Assembly (NCBI GenBank): GCA_037481695.1
Contig: JBBFLE010000004.1
Span: 1-64,000, forward strand
DNA from: a bacterium
Lineage (GTDB): Bacteria > Desulfobacterota > Desulfocorpusculales > Desulfocorpusculum
Direction of reading: 5' to 3'
Length of the DNA: 64,000 bases
Shown here: positions 8,254-16,464 of the stretch, piece by piece
How the letters are laid out: the number at the start of each line of letters is the position of its first letter
Numbering within the stretch: position 1 is the stretch's first letter
The notes under the pieces: model-generated
What the model saw: the letters and a program-made list of their open reading frames with translations, nothing else
Databases searched by the model: none
What the model was told of the DNA's origin: nothing
Program-made: the position numbers and the translations under genes

Positions 8254-9108
8254 TTATTTCTTTAATATCTTTAAGACCGACCCGACCGTCGATGAGATCA
8301 AGGATTCCCGGGAGAATTCGTATCTTTTTTTCCAGCCTGCTTCTTTGATCAATGTTACCAACTTTCTTATTTGTTTAGAGTCGGCGCTCGGAATGGCGAT
8401 CAAAATCTCATCGATGTCGTTATGTTTCAAGACAGTGGGAAGGACCTCCCTGCCGCCGAGAACCCTCACTCCGTGAATGTTCAAACCATGCTTTCCTTTG
8501 TCATCGTCGATAAATCCAGTCGGAACATACGGAGATCTGGGATTTCTCATCATTTCATCGACGATACTGGTGCCGGCTTCTCCCGCTCCGACAATAAGCA
8601 TTCTTAGCATATCTTTCTCCAGTTTGCTTCGATTCCTCAAATACTCTCTGAATGCTCTCTTTGAAATGCGCAAGGACGTCATCATAGAAATGGTCATCAC
8701 GAAATCAATTAAGAGAACTGATCGAGGCATACCCCCGATGTACGGACTCGCCTTAAAAGCCAAAAAAATTCCAGTTAATGTTGATAATGACATGACAAGT
8801 GCGATAAACAGGCTGACCGAATTAAGAATGCTAAAAAATCTCCAGGAACAGCTATACATTCCAAATAAATACAGGAAACCCACTTTAACTAGGGTTGCTG
8901 TTAATAAATAATAAGGATATTTAGTCAGATACGACTTAGGTATCTGCCCATCAAACCTTAGCCAGAAGGATGCGTATAACGATAAAATGATAATAAAAAG
9001 GTCAGATACTAGGAAGAAGGCTCTCCGCTTCCAGGCATTTACCTTCAATAGGCTTCCTGAGAATCTTCCTAGGTTGGTCAAATGCCCACCTTTTTTGTTC
9101 ATGAGCAC
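8254..9108 (-). CDS. CapD/WbpM-type protein, membrane and CoA-binding-like half (frameshifted)
   Basis: 284 aa. Four hydrophobic segments (roughly residues 30-130) anchor it in the inner membrane; a Rossmann-like domain follows (MLIVGAGEAGTSIVDEM) up to IAIPSADSKQIRKLV. After EAGWKK the residues no longer match the family, whereas the next frame continues correctly. One added base in the A7 run at 8325-8331 (coding strand), or one added C just upstream, would rejoin the two halves. Start is GTG at 9108 or ATG at 9102; both overlap the upstream aminotransferase remnant. Confidence 0.8.
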   Translation of the reverse strand: MLMNKKGGHLTNLGRFSGSLLKVNAWKRRAFFLVSDLFIIILSLYASFWLRFDGQIPKSYLTKYPYYLLTATLVKVGFLYLFGMYSCSWRFFSILNSVSLFIALVMSLSTLTGIFLAFKASPYIGGMPRSVLLIDFVMTISMMTSLRISKRAFREYLRNRSKLEKDMLRMLIVGAGEAGTSIVDEMMRNPRSPYVPTGFIDDDKGKHGLNIHGVRVLGGREVLPTVLKHNDIDEILIAIPSADSKQIRKLVTLIKEAGWKKRYEFSRESLISSTVGSVLKILKK

Positions 9109-9224
9109 CTATCTTTGTGGACCTTTTTTATGACTTCAGTTACTATTTCGATATCGGCATCGCTCATGGCGGTGCTGGATGGAAGACACAGCCCTTTCTC
9201 GAATATCTCTTCAGCCACTCTTCC
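9099..9224 (-). pseudogene. DegT/DnrJ/EryC1 aminotransferase C-terminal remnant
   Basis: A frame opening just after a TGA reads GRVAEEIFEKGLCLPSST then AMSDADIEIVTEVIKKVHK and stops at 9101-9099, overlapping the next gene's start. LFE(K/R)GLCLPSG followed by a D-x-D helix is the standard C-terminus of sugar aminotransferases such as PglE. No catalytic region is found upstream, where the sequence becomes AT-rich and non-coding to 9360. Confidence 0.6.
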
Positions 9225-9359
9225 TCAGGGCATCTGCCGGGCGAAATTGGGACAGGAAACCCTAGAGCACAGAAGCGAATGAAATATAATACGATACCTG
9301 CGGCATGATACTTTTATATATAGACGCAATCTCACGGATTAAGGTTTTTGTAGTAAACC

Positions 9360-9770
9360 TTACACTGTCTGGATGACACCTTTTACGAAGCTCACAATCT
9401 CCTCCGCAAGCCGGACGGCCTCCCTGGCCGCATCTTGAGTATATACGCGGGCCGGGATGCTATCAGGAAGGCTGTTTGGATACCGGGTCGGTACATAGTA
9501 TCCGTCAAGGATAGACCATCTTTTTACACGCTCACCGAATTCAGCCTCCCAGCGAGAAGCACTACTACACAACCGCTCGATGGAATGCCCAATCACGATC
9601 TCGAGCCCTTGTGCGTACAGAAAAGCCTTCAAGGCCTTCTCCCCAACCTGCTGCGCGAGAAAACAGGCGATGTGATAGCCGCCCCGCTCGGCCAGGTCCT
9701 TGGCCCACTTGAGGTCCTCTTGGGCCTGCTCTAACCATCTTGCACCTTCTTCAAGTGCGCTTTTTCTCAT
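9360..9770 (-). CDS. HEPN domain protein (toxin candidate of HEPN/MNT pair)
   Basis: 136 aa, all-helical. [15 protein letters not shown] and [18 protein letters not shown] are the paired core helices of HEPN proteins; [13 protein letters not shown] is the conserved C-terminal segment of this subgroup. In known HEPN/MNT modules the HEPN partner is an RNase-type toxin or effector and the nucleotidyltransferase neutralises it. A clear R-x4-6-H active motif is not obvious, so activity is uncertain. Its start overlaps the upstream MNT gene by 20 bp, indicating coupled translation. Confidence 0.8.
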   Translation of the reverse strand: MRKSALEEGARWLEQAQEDLKWAKDLAERGGYHIACFLAQQVGEKALKAFLYAQGLEIVIGHSIERLCSSASRWEAEFGERVKRWSILDGYYVPTRYPNSLPDSIPARVYTQDAAREAVRLAEEIVSFVKGVIQTV

Positions 9771-10131
9771 AAAGCACCTTCTCCTCTTGGAGGATGCGCT
9801 TCAAGAAAGGTCTCTCCTTCAAGGTTTGGAACTCCCTCGGAGTATAGCACAGGATGTCCACATCCACCGCCACGGCCAAGAGCCCGTACAGGTAGCGCAG
9901 TCTGTCCAAAAAGGCTCTATCAGTGTCCATCACCACGAGAATATCCAGGTCAGTGAAAAGGTCAGCCCGTCCGCGGGCGTATGAGCCGAAAAGACTCACC
10001 CTTTCCACCTCTTCCACAGAGGAGAGCACATCCACGATTCGCCCAAGCGCTTGCTCAAGCTCCCTCACGTAGGCCAGGCGATCCTCATCCTTGAAGATAT
10101 TTGGTTCTGGCTGCATGCGTTCCTCATCCAT
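9751..10131 (-). CDS. MNT-type nucleotidyltransferase (antitoxin candidate)
   Basis: 126 aa. The minimal nucleotidyltransferase signature is complete: [11 protein letters not shown] followed by DLDILV (GS-x-DxD), then a third acidic position in VDVDIL. Such proteins can AMPylate or otherwise modify their HEPN partner. The ATG at 10131 gives a standard-length protein with a ~35-residue N-terminal helix. It is the first gene of the pair. Confidence 0.8.
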   Translation of the reverse strand: MDEERMQPEPNIFKDEDRLAYVRELEQALGRIVDVLSSVEEVERVSLFGSYARGRADLFTDLDILVVMDTDRAFLDRLRYLYGLLAVAVDVDILCYTPREFQTLKERPFLKRILQEEKVLYEKKRT

Positions 10132-10161
10132 GTCTTGGGGACAGCACTAAGCCGATAAAAC

Positions 10162-10274
10162 CAGCACAGAGCAAAAGAGAAACTCCTTAAAACCCAGAAA
10201 AGCGGCACAGAGCCCAGGGCGCAAAACAACAAAGAGCGAGAAAACCGTCAAAACTGGAAAGAGGGGCACAGGGG
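10162..10274. repeat. Outlying copy of the GCACAGAGC repeat family
   Basis: This stretch contains GCACAGAGC units and a ~50-bp segment (10164-10216) closely resembling 14053-14105 in the same orientation, including the CTTAAA...GAAAAGCGGCACAG core. It is the left edge of the island whose right edge is the large array at 13.55-14.26 kb. Confidence 0.7.
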
Positions 10275-10281
10275 AAGCTAG

Positions 10282-10917
10282 AGCAGTCGGAAGGTGCGCA
10301 GCACCTCGGCCAGCCTGGGGTCTTCCAGGGCCAGTTTTCTCAGGGCACGGACCAGATCCTGCAACCTGCCTTACTTCTCAATGGCCTCCACAGCCTCGTC
10401 TCTGGCCTTTCGAATGATGGTGCGTCGGTCCCAATAAGCAAACCCAATGACAAACACAGTCAAGGAGGTGAAGATTGCAACCAGCATCCATAAAAAGGCC
10501 GTGAGCTGTTCAAAACGTTTGTTCATATCATCACGCAGCTCCTCAAAGCGCTTGTCCACAGCCTCGAAACGTCTGTCCACCTGCTCAAAGCGCTTATCCA
10601 CCTGCTGCATGAAGACCTGGAGGGTGGCCTCGAGCCTCATGAGCCTGTCGCGATCCTCCTGGGTAAAGCCAGGCTCTTGAGCCCATACACCACTTCCCCC
10701 CAAAAGCATGAAACCCAAAACCAAAATTATGGTCCCAAACCATCTCATGGTGTGTAAGCCCCCTTTCAAACTATACAACATGAGGGCCCTGAGGTCTATT
10801 AAAGAAACATCTAGAATGCACAAGCAACATCCAAACAAAAAACCAGATTTTCGCAAGCAGAGCCAGGGATTTCAAAGAAAATTTACCCAAAACAGCTTTG
10901 AGCTGAAATGAGTAAAA
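10282..10917. repeat. Large direct repeat, copy A (about 636 bp)
   Basis: It matches 12015-12650 at a constant offset of 1733 bp. The central part, including the whole 125-aa gene, appears identical. Single-base differences are confined to the edges (for example GGAAGGTGCGCA against AGAAGGTGCACA on the left, and a few changes after the CAGGGATTTCAA on the right). No terminal inverted repeats or transposase are visible. Confidence 0.9.
10371..10748 (-). CDS. Small coiled-coil membrane protein, copy A
   Basis: 125 aa from the ATG at 10748, which has AAAGGGGG about 10 nt upstream; the open frame extends further but without such a site. Signal peptide (residues 1-23, ending VWAQ), then a heptad coiled coil built on VDKRFEQVDRRFEAVDKRF, then one membrane span (AFLWMLVAIFTSLTVFVIGF) and a basic/acidic tail. 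This resembles small coiled-coil membrane proteins of unknown function that are common near toxin-antitoxin and defence loci. An identical protein is encoded at 12104-12481. Confidence 0.7.
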   Translation of the reverse strand: MRWFGTIILVLGFMLLGGSGVWAQEPGFTQEDRDRLMRLEATLQVFMQQVDKRFEQVDRRFEAVDKRFEELRDDMNKRFEQLTAFLWMLVAIFTSLTVFVIGFAYWDRRTIIRKARDEAVEAIEK

Positions 10918-11316
10918 GAGCTCTAATAGGTTGAAGTCATTGCCTTTTTCATGATTATGTGCGAAGCCATGCCGTCCGCTCTACCGGGCCTCGGCCGACC
11001 TGCCCCGGTTGCATGCCGCGGCCCATAGGCTGGAGGTCCTGCCTATCCACACAAACCTCGCCCTGCCGGGGGGCGGCTAGGTGATGGCCTCCGTGCACCC
11101 CGCTAACAGGCGCAGCTCAGCTACCCCTCCATAACGTTACTCCAGTTTTCTCCTACACCGGTCGCAACAGGTCTTCGTGTCATAAGATTACCAATCTCCG
11201 CCCCGGCTCCAACCCCCAAAGGCCAAGCCTACGGTGCCTGAAACGGGCCTGCATGAGGCTGCACACGTCTACAATGCACGTAAAGCGAAACCTGGGGCAA
11301 TCCGTCGTAAGAAGAA
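10918..11316. other. Non-coding GC-rich block with stem-loops
   Basis: No credible gene is seen. The block has many dyads, for example ATAGGC/GCCTAT (about 11025-11046) enclosing a 10-base loop, and CGGCC-GAG-GCC near 10995. Base composition differs from the AT-rich flanks. It could be the structured end of a mobile element or an RNA gene. I could not match it to tRNA, tmRNA, RNase P or SRP RNA by eye. Confidence 0.35.
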
Positions 11317-11541
11317 TTAAGCCGGCACAGCGGCCAGTTCCAACGGCATCAGCACTTCCACCCGCGCCAGATCCTTTAATTGGAAGCGGCTCGATGCTTC
11401 CAGGATCTCTATCCCCAGCAGTGCGTCATTTTCACCGATGTCTAGGATAACCCCTTCAGCTACCTCCTGATTACGGACGAATTCCCCTTCACTCAATTGT
11501 ATATATAGGGCATCGGCCTGAGTATCGTAAGTGACTCTCAT
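11317..11541 (-). CDS. DUF2283 protein, likely antitoxin partner
   Basis: 74 aa. RVTYDTQADALYIQLSEG and GVILDIGENDALLGIEILEAS are the DUF2283 signature, with the two beta strands around the D-ALYI motif. DUF2283 genes very commonly sit next to DUF4258 genes and the pair is annotated as a toxin-antitoxin module. It follows the DUF4258 gene by one base. Confidence 0.8.
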   Translation of the reverse strand: MRVTYDTQADALYIQLSEGEFVRNQEVAEGVILDIGENDALLGIEILEASSRFQLKDLARVEVLMPLELAAVPA

Positions 11542-11542
11542 G

Positions 11543-11785
11543 CTAATCCTCCTCCCACATAACGGTAATCACAACTATTCGGCCCTGGTCTTCCGCGTAA
11601 ACCACCTTGATGCGGCCTTCCGGAAAACGCCGATAAGCCAAAGACCTATGCCGATAGCCCGTTCCCTGCTCCTCCGGCATCTCCAGAGTCCGGCGAACCA
11701 TCTCATCGGTGATTTTTCTCAGAGCCATCCGCTGCCTGGCATGAGTTGTGTAAACGGTTTCAAGCATCAGCGCATAGTTCCTCAC
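11543..11785 (-). CDS. DUF4258 protein, likely toxin partner
   Basis: 80 aa, or 74 aa if the second ATG is used. YTTHARQRMALRKITDEMV and the C-terminal strand pair IKVVYAEDQGRIVVITVMW are typical of DUF4258, a RelE-like small fold. It is first in a two-gene operon with the DUF2283 gene. The 230 bp upstream, to the second large repeat, hold no recognisable gene. Confidence 0.75.
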   Translation of the reverse strand: MRNYALMLETVYTTHARQRMALRKITDEMVRRTLEMPEEQGTGYRHRSLAYRRFPEGRIKVVYAEDQGRIVVITVMWEED

Positions 11786-12014
11786 CCAAAGAGGGCAACT
11801 CGAAAGGAAGATACTTGCCTCCCTACATCCGCACGCCGCGCCGCCAAGGAGCCATTTTTTTGTCTCCTTTTAACTTTGGAGCCTTTGCGTGATCCCATAA
11901 ACCCCTTCATCGTGGCCTGGTCTAGGCTGACAGATGCCTTGCCTGCGAAGCATCTTGGCCAGGGTAAGAAAGACGATCTAGAGGTCAAGCACCAGAGACC
12001 GTTGATCCATTCAC

Positions 12015-12650
12015 AGCAGTCAGAAGGTGCACAGCACCTCGGCCAGCATGGGGTCTTCCAAGGCCAGTTTTCTCAGGGCATGGACCAGATCCTGCAACCT
12101 GCCTTACTTCTCAATGGCCTCCACAGCCTCGTCTCTGGCCTTTCGAATGATGGTGCGTCGGTCCCAATAAGCAAACCCAATGACAAACACAGTCAAGGAG
12201 GTGAAGATTGCAACCAGCATCCATAAAAAGGCCGTGAGCTGTTCAAAACGTTTGTTCATATCATCACGCAGCTCCTCAAAGCGCTTGTCCACAGCCTCGA
12301 AACGTCTGTCCACCTGCTCAAAGCGCTTATCCACCTGCTGCATGAAGACCTGGAGGGTGGCCTCGAGCCTCATGAGCCTGTCGCGATCCTCCTGGGTAAA
12401 GCCAGGCTCTTGAGCCCATACACCACTTCCCCCCAAAAGCATGAAACCCAAAACCAAAATTATGGTCCCAAACCATCTCATGGTGTGTAAGCCCCCTTTC
12501 AAACTATACAACATGAGGGCCCTGAGGTCTATTAAAGAAACATCTAGAATGCACAAGCAACATCCAAACAAAAAACCAGATTTTCGCAAGCAGAGCCAGG
12601 GATTTCAAGGAGAACTTACCCAAAACAGCTTTGAGCTCAAATGGGTAAGA
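12015..12650. repeat. Large direct repeat, copy B (about 636 bp)
   Basis: Second copy of the block at 10282-10917. The two copies bracket the non-coding block and the DUF2283/DUF4258 pair. Identity in the centre with divergence only at the ends is what gene conversion or selection on the coding part would leave; simple neutral decay after duplication would scatter differences evenly. Confidence 0.9.
12104..12481 (-). CDS. Small coiled-coil membrane protein, copy B
   Basis: 125 aa from the ATG at 12481, identical to the protein at 10371-10748: signal peptide, RFEQVDRRFEAVDKRFEEL coiled coil, one transmembrane helix and a charged tail. Upstream sequence, including the Shine-Dalgarno, is also the same. 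It sits between the DUF2283/DUF4258 pair and the second HEPN/MNT pair. Confidence 0.7.
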   Translation of the reverse strand: MRWFGTIILVLGFMLLGGSGVWAQEPGFTQEDRDRLMRLEATLQVFMQQVDKRFEQVDRRFEAVDKRFEELRDDMNKRFEQLTAFLWMLVAIFTSLTVFVIGFAYWDRRTIIRKARDEAVEAIEK

Positions 12651-12680
12651 GTGCCCCCGGTGGGTGTCTTTTAATCCTTT

Positions 12681-13052
12681 TCACATCAGTTCTTTCCAAA
12701 TCCTGTTGTCACCGCTTAGTGGAACCAGTTCCCGCAAGGCGCCACGCAAAAAACCGGAATGTTCTGATAGCATCCTCCTTAGCTCCTCCACGGTATAAGC
12801 AAAAACCTCTACCGGCAAGGAGCAGGACCCAAAGGCATCTGCATACTCAGAGATGCGTTCGAACCAGAGCCCCATGGAATGCTCCTTTAGCACTATGAGC
12901 AGGTCGGCATCGCTGCTGGGTACAGCCTCTCCACGGGCCAGGGAACCGAACAATCCCACGCACAGGACCCTGTGGTCCTCCACCATAAGTCTCTGGGCAC
13001 ACTGGATCAGTTCGGCTACGGCCCGATTTTTATCTAGAAAGGCGATCCGCAC
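12681..13052 (-). CDS. MNT-type nucleotidyltransferase, second HEPN/MNT module
   Basis: About 124 aa from the GTG at 13052; the frame extends upstream but that part lies inside the HEPN gene and does not fit the family. Signature [11 protein letters not shown] then SDADLLIV gives GS-x-DxD. It overlaps the HEPN gene end by about 23 bp, so translation is probably coupled. Here MNT is the second gene, opposite to the module at 9.4-10.1 kb. Confidence 0.75.
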   Translation of the reverse strand: MRIAFLDKNRAVAELIQCAQRLMVEDHRVLCVGLFGSLARGEAVPSSDADLLIVLKEHSMGLWFERISEYADAFGSCSLPVEVFAYTVEELRRMLSEHSGFLRGALRELVPLSGDNRIWKELM

Positions 13053-13422
13053 AGAACCGAAGGATCGCCTCTGCACAGCAGATGGCCTCCTGGCTGTCGG
13101 ATTCAATGTAGTAGTCAGCCGGTTTGCCATAATCAAATCCATTGGGGTAGCGCGTGGGAATGTAAAAGCGATCCAAAATGCGGCCGCAATTTACCAGGTC
13201 CTGCGTAACTCCAGACTCAGGAGGCAATTCTTCCAGAAAACGCTTTATGGAATGCCCCCAGGCTTCACCACCTAGGTGCTGGTACAGGGCCCTCAGGGCC
13301 TTCTCGGCGGCCTGCTGAGCACTGAAGCAGGCCCACTCATGGTATCCTTCGGTCAGGTCGTGACGCGCGTGATCAAGGTCACGCTGTGCCTGCTCGAACC
13401 AGTCTCTTGCCCGGCTGCCCAC
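13030..13422 (-). CDS. HEPN domain protein, second HEPN/MNT module
   Basis: 130 aa from the GTG at 13422, chosen for the GGGAGAGG directly upstream. [16 protein letters not shown] and [17 protein letters not shown] are the HEPN core helices; [19 protein letters not shown] is the conserved C-terminal part. About the same length as the first HEPN protein but clearly divergent from it, so the two modules are not recent duplicates. Confidence 0.8.
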   Translation of the reverse strand: MGSRARDWFEQAQRDLDHARHDLTEGYHEWACFSAQQAAEKALRALYQHLGGEAWGHSIKRFLEELPPESGVTQDLVNCGRILDRFYIPTRYPNGFDYGKPADYYIESDSQEAICCAEAILRFCADRLSR

Positions 13423-13550
13423 ACCTCTCCCTCTGTTTCTCCGAGTTCCCAGGCCCTGAGATTGTTCCTTGAAACTGAATGGTAACCCCAATGTCTCTCG
13501 GGATCAAGGAAAGATCACCAACCAGCAACTTAGGGCACCCGCTACAGAAT

Positions 13551-14257
13551 CAGCACAGAGCACGTTAAATCAGCACAGAGCACAGGGCACAGAGCAGGCT
13601 AAAGCGGCACAGAGCCAGCTAAAGCAGCACAGGGCACAGAGCACGGAGCAAGCTGAATCAGCACATAGCACAGAGCACAGAGCAAACAAAAACGGCACAG
13701 GGCACGGAGCCAACAAAAGCGGCACAGAGCAAGTTAAATCAGCACAGAGCACGGAGCACAGAGCAGGCTAAAGCGGCACAGAGCCAGCTAAAGCAGCACA
13801 GAGCACAGAGCACAGAGCAGGCTAAAGCGGCACAGAGCCAGCTAAAGCAGCACAGAGCACAGAGCACAGAGCAGGCTAAAGCGGCACAGAGCCCGTTAAA
13901 GCAGCACAGAGCACAGAGCACAGAGCCAGCTAAAGCGGCAGAGGGCCGACAAAAGCAGCACAGAGCACGGAGCACAGAGCAGGCTAAAACAGCACAGGGC
14001 ACAGAGCCACCAAAAGCAGCACAGAGCAAGTTAAATCAGCACAGAGCACGGAGCACAGAGCAAAAGAGAAAACCTTAAAGCCCTGAAAAGCGGCACAGGG
14101 CCCGTTAAATCGGCACAGAGCACATGGCACAGAGCCACCAAAAGCAGCACAGAGCCAGCTAAAGCAGGGAAAACCTTAAAAACGAAGAAGCAGCACATGG
14201 CACGGGGCAAGAGAGAAAAACCTTAAAACACTGGAAAGCAGCACGGAGCACGGGGCT
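13551..14257. repeat. Tandem array of GCACAGAGC-type repeats
   Basis: About 0.7 kb built from a 9-base core GCACRGAGC joined by short linkers such as CAGCTAAAGC, AGGCTAAAGC and AAGTTAAATC. In the middle (about 13760-13930) a higher-order unit near 54 bp recurs with few changes. The right part contains longer linkers with CCTTAAA. Open frames across it are low-complexity (Cys/Ala/Leu) and not credible genes. Spacers are themselves repeats, so it is not a CRISPR array. Confidence 0.9.
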
Positions 14258-14768
14258 TTGGGGCCTGAGAAAAGAAAGGCTCCGCCCGTTGAGGTACGCC
14301 ATCTGTAACCCAACATATTGTAATTACTGGGTTTATTTTCAGAATGGCCCTCTTTGTTGCATCTTTCCGACAGGAAATGCATCTTAGAAAAACCTTCCCG
14401 AATTGTCAACTCCAATCCTGTTGCCTCCTGCTCCATCCCCTAGAAGACCTTCCCCGGATCAATCCGATCCTTGGAGCCCAAAGCCAAGAGTGGCCATAAG
14501 CATTCCAAGGGCAAGAAACTCATGAGTTATCAGGAAAACCTCTCAACTGGATTTGCAGCTTGGGCCCCTCCATAGTCCATGCCCTCCCCCTGTGCCCACC
14601 ACTGGCCCAAAGCCACTTAGCCTTTTCATGCAATCCTGCCTGGAGCCATATGCCCTTTGTTGCCTTTGATCCAAGCTCGTGGTAAGGTTTGCCAAACTTC
14701 GGTCCCTGCCTTGCTTTTTTCTATGGATAATGAGGGCCGAGGCTCCATTGCTGGATGGAGGGGTTCTA
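14258..14768. other. Intergenic stretch without a recognisable gene
   Basis: This stretch follows the repeat array and precedes the first gene of the SPFH trio. Short open frames on both strands have no recognisable motif. The last bases carry the GGAGGGG Shine-Dalgarno of the next gene. No consensus promoter or terminator stands out. Confidence 0.4.
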
Positions 14769-15278
14769 ATGGCATCCGGAAGCCATCTTGTGGACAAGCT
14801 GGAGAAATGGGTTTCCCGGATCCCGGGGCTCAGGACCTACCAGGAGCGGGAGCACCGCCGGGAAACAGACAAGCGGGTCCGAGAACAACTCAACTCCAGG
14901 CTGAGGCTGGTCCTGGAGGAGCTCCGGGTACTGGAAAGGCGTATTGCGGATTCAGGAGCCCTGGAGCTTCTGCCAGAGCTTGACAGGCTCTGCTCCAGCT
15001 TGCAACAGCTCTCTGATACCATCCTCTATGCAGCCTACGGGTACGGAGGTCTCCTGGACCTGGAGAAGATCAGGGAGGAGCAACTGGCCAGGCTATATGA
15101 GTTTGATCTTTACCTCATGGATGATGTGCAGGCCATGGAGGAGGAGGCCCGTTGCCTGGCGAGCGCAGCCCCGGGCAAGGAGGGTTTCAGGCGCTCCTTG
15201 ACCGAACTGGAAACCAGATGCCGTCTCCTGCAGGAGCGCTTCGAGAGAAGACGCGATTACATGACCAGAGTCGAATAG
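14769..15278 (+). CDS. Coiled-coil protein of unknown function, first of SPFH trio
   Basis: 169 aa. The ATG at 14769 is preceded by GGAGGGG; the longer open frame has no ribosome site. The protein is almost all helix: charged N-terminal segment ([19 protein letters not shown]), then Arg/Glu/Leu heptads ([20 protein letters not shown]), a small Gly/Tyr break ([20 protein letters not shown]) and a C-terminal coiled coil. It has no signal peptide or membrane span, so it is cytoplasmic or peripheral. I do not recognise the family. Its position ahead of an SPFH protein recalls PspA-type partners of YdjI, but the sequence is not clearly PspA. Confidence 0.7.
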   Translation: MASGSHLVDKLEKWVSRIPGLRTYQEREHRRETDKRVREQLNSRLRLVLEELRVLERRIADSGALELLPELDRLCSSLQQLSDTILYAAYGYGGLLDLEKIREEQLARLYEFDLYLMDDVQAMEEEARCLASAAPGKEGFRRSLTELETRCRLLQERFERRRDYMTRVE

Positions 15279-15318
15279 ACTGCCCCCCAAGGAGGGAAGA
15301 GGCTTCAGGGAGGTTCCC

Positions 15319-16464
15319 ATGAGTCAGTTCCTGGAGGTCATAGAATGGTTCGATGAAACAGGCACAGAGATGGTGCACAGGATTCCCGAGAGCGGTTCCG
15401 CAGAGGTCAAGTTCGGGGCTCAACTCATTGTCAGGGAAAACCAGGCCGCGGTCTTTTTCAGGGACGGCAAAGGCTATGATGTCATAGGCCCTGGACGCCA
15501 CACCCTGTCCACCTTGAATTTGCCTGTTCTGACCAAGATGTTGAGCCTGCCCTTCGGGTTCAAGAGTCCTTTCAGGGTTGAGGTGCTCTTCGTGAACCTG
15601 AAGGTCTTCACACATCTCAAATGGGGGACCAGGGAGCCTGTGGCCTTCAGGGACAAAGAGCTTGGGGTCCTGCGCTTGAGGGCCTTTGGCCGTTACACCC
15701 TCAGAGTGGTTCAGCCCCTCCTGTTTGTAAATACCCTGGTGGGAACCCAGGGCATTTTCACCACAGAAGACATCTCCGATTACCTCAGAGATGTCATAGT
15801 CTCCAGGTTCAACGATCTTTTGGGGGAACAGCTTTCCTCGGTCTTTCAACTGCCAGAGCGTTACGATGAACTTGGTGTTGCCCTCAAGACAAGGGTTACC
15901 CAGGATTTCAACAAGTACGGGGTTGAATTGCTGGACCTCTTCATAAACAGCATCACACCCCCCGATGAAGTACAACGCATAATCGACGAACGAAGCTCCA
16001 TGGAGGCCGTGGGAGACCTAAATGCCTTCTTGAAGTTCAAAGCCGCCAAGGCCCTGGAAGAGGCAGCCAGAGGAGCAGGCACTGCAGAGGGAGCCGCTAC
16101 GGCAGCCTCATCGGGCATGGGGCTGGGGGTGGGGGCAGGCATGGGAATGATGCTTCCCGGCATACTGCTCAAGAGCATGAAGCAACAAGGTGATCTTCAG
16201 GTCCCAAGCATCCAGTGTCCCAAGTGCTTTGCCACCACCTCTGCTGAGGCCAGGTTTTGCCCGGCCTGCGGGTATCAGCTTCTCAAGGCCAATGCCTGTT
16301 TGCGTTGCGGGGCTGACCTGCCCCCAGAGGCCAATTACTGCATGCTTTGCGGGGCCAAGGTGGAGAGGGTTCAAAGAAGCTGTCCCAAGTGTGGAGCCGC
16401 TGCCCTGGCAGAAGCCGTTTTCTGCAATCAGTGCGGGGAAAAACTACCTGAACTGACTCCATGA
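15319..16464 (+). CDS. SPFH-domain protein with three C-terminal zinc ribbons (YdjI-like)
   Basis: 381 aa. Residues ~1-250 form an SPFH/Band-7-type domain of the virion-core/YdjI group ([35 protein letters not shown]). Then comes an Ala/Gly-rich hydrophobic linker with [16 protein letters not shown]. From residue 300 there are three zinc ribbons (CPKC...CPAC, CLRC...CMLC, CPKC...CNQC). Bacillus YdjI works with PspA in a membrane-stress response; a similar membrane-scaffold role is likely here. Its stop overlaps the next gene by 4 bp. Confidence 0.8.
   Translation: MSQFLEVIEWFDETGTEMVHRIPESGSAEVKFGAQLIVRENQAAVFFRDGKGYDVIGPGRHTLSTLNLPVLTKMLSLPFGFKSPFRVEVLFVNLKVFTHLKWGTREPVAFRDKELGVLRLRAFGRYTLRVVQPLLFVNTLVGTQGIFTTEDISDYLRDVIVSRFNDLLGEQLSSVFQLPERYDELGVALKTRVTQDFNKYGVELLDLFINSITPPDEVQRIIDERSSMEAVGDLNAFLKFKAAKALEEAARGAGTAEGAATAASSGMGLGVGAGMGMMLPGILLKSMKQQGDLQVPSIQCPKCFATTSAEARFCPACGYQLLKANACLRCGADLPPEANYCMLCGAKVERVQRSCPKCGAAALAEAVFCNQCGEKLPELTP

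Noticed and set aside
11782-11988. 68-codon minus-strand frame between the DUF4258 gene and repeat B
   Set aside because: Basic, low-information sequence with no ribosome site and no family resemblance.
10282-12650. Insertion-sequence copies
   Set aside because: The duplicated block encodes only a small membrane protein. No transposase, terminal inverted repeats or target-site duplications are visible.
13551-14257. CRISPR array
   Set aside because: The intervals between repeats are themselves repeated and irregular, there are no unique spacers, and no cas genes are present.
13551-14436. Cys/Ala/Leu-rich open frames in the repeat region
   Set aside because: They are translations of the 9-base repeat in different frames and change with each irregular linker.
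15187-15975. 262-codon minus-strand frame
   Set aside because: Antisense to the SPFH gene; no ribosome site or recognised motif.
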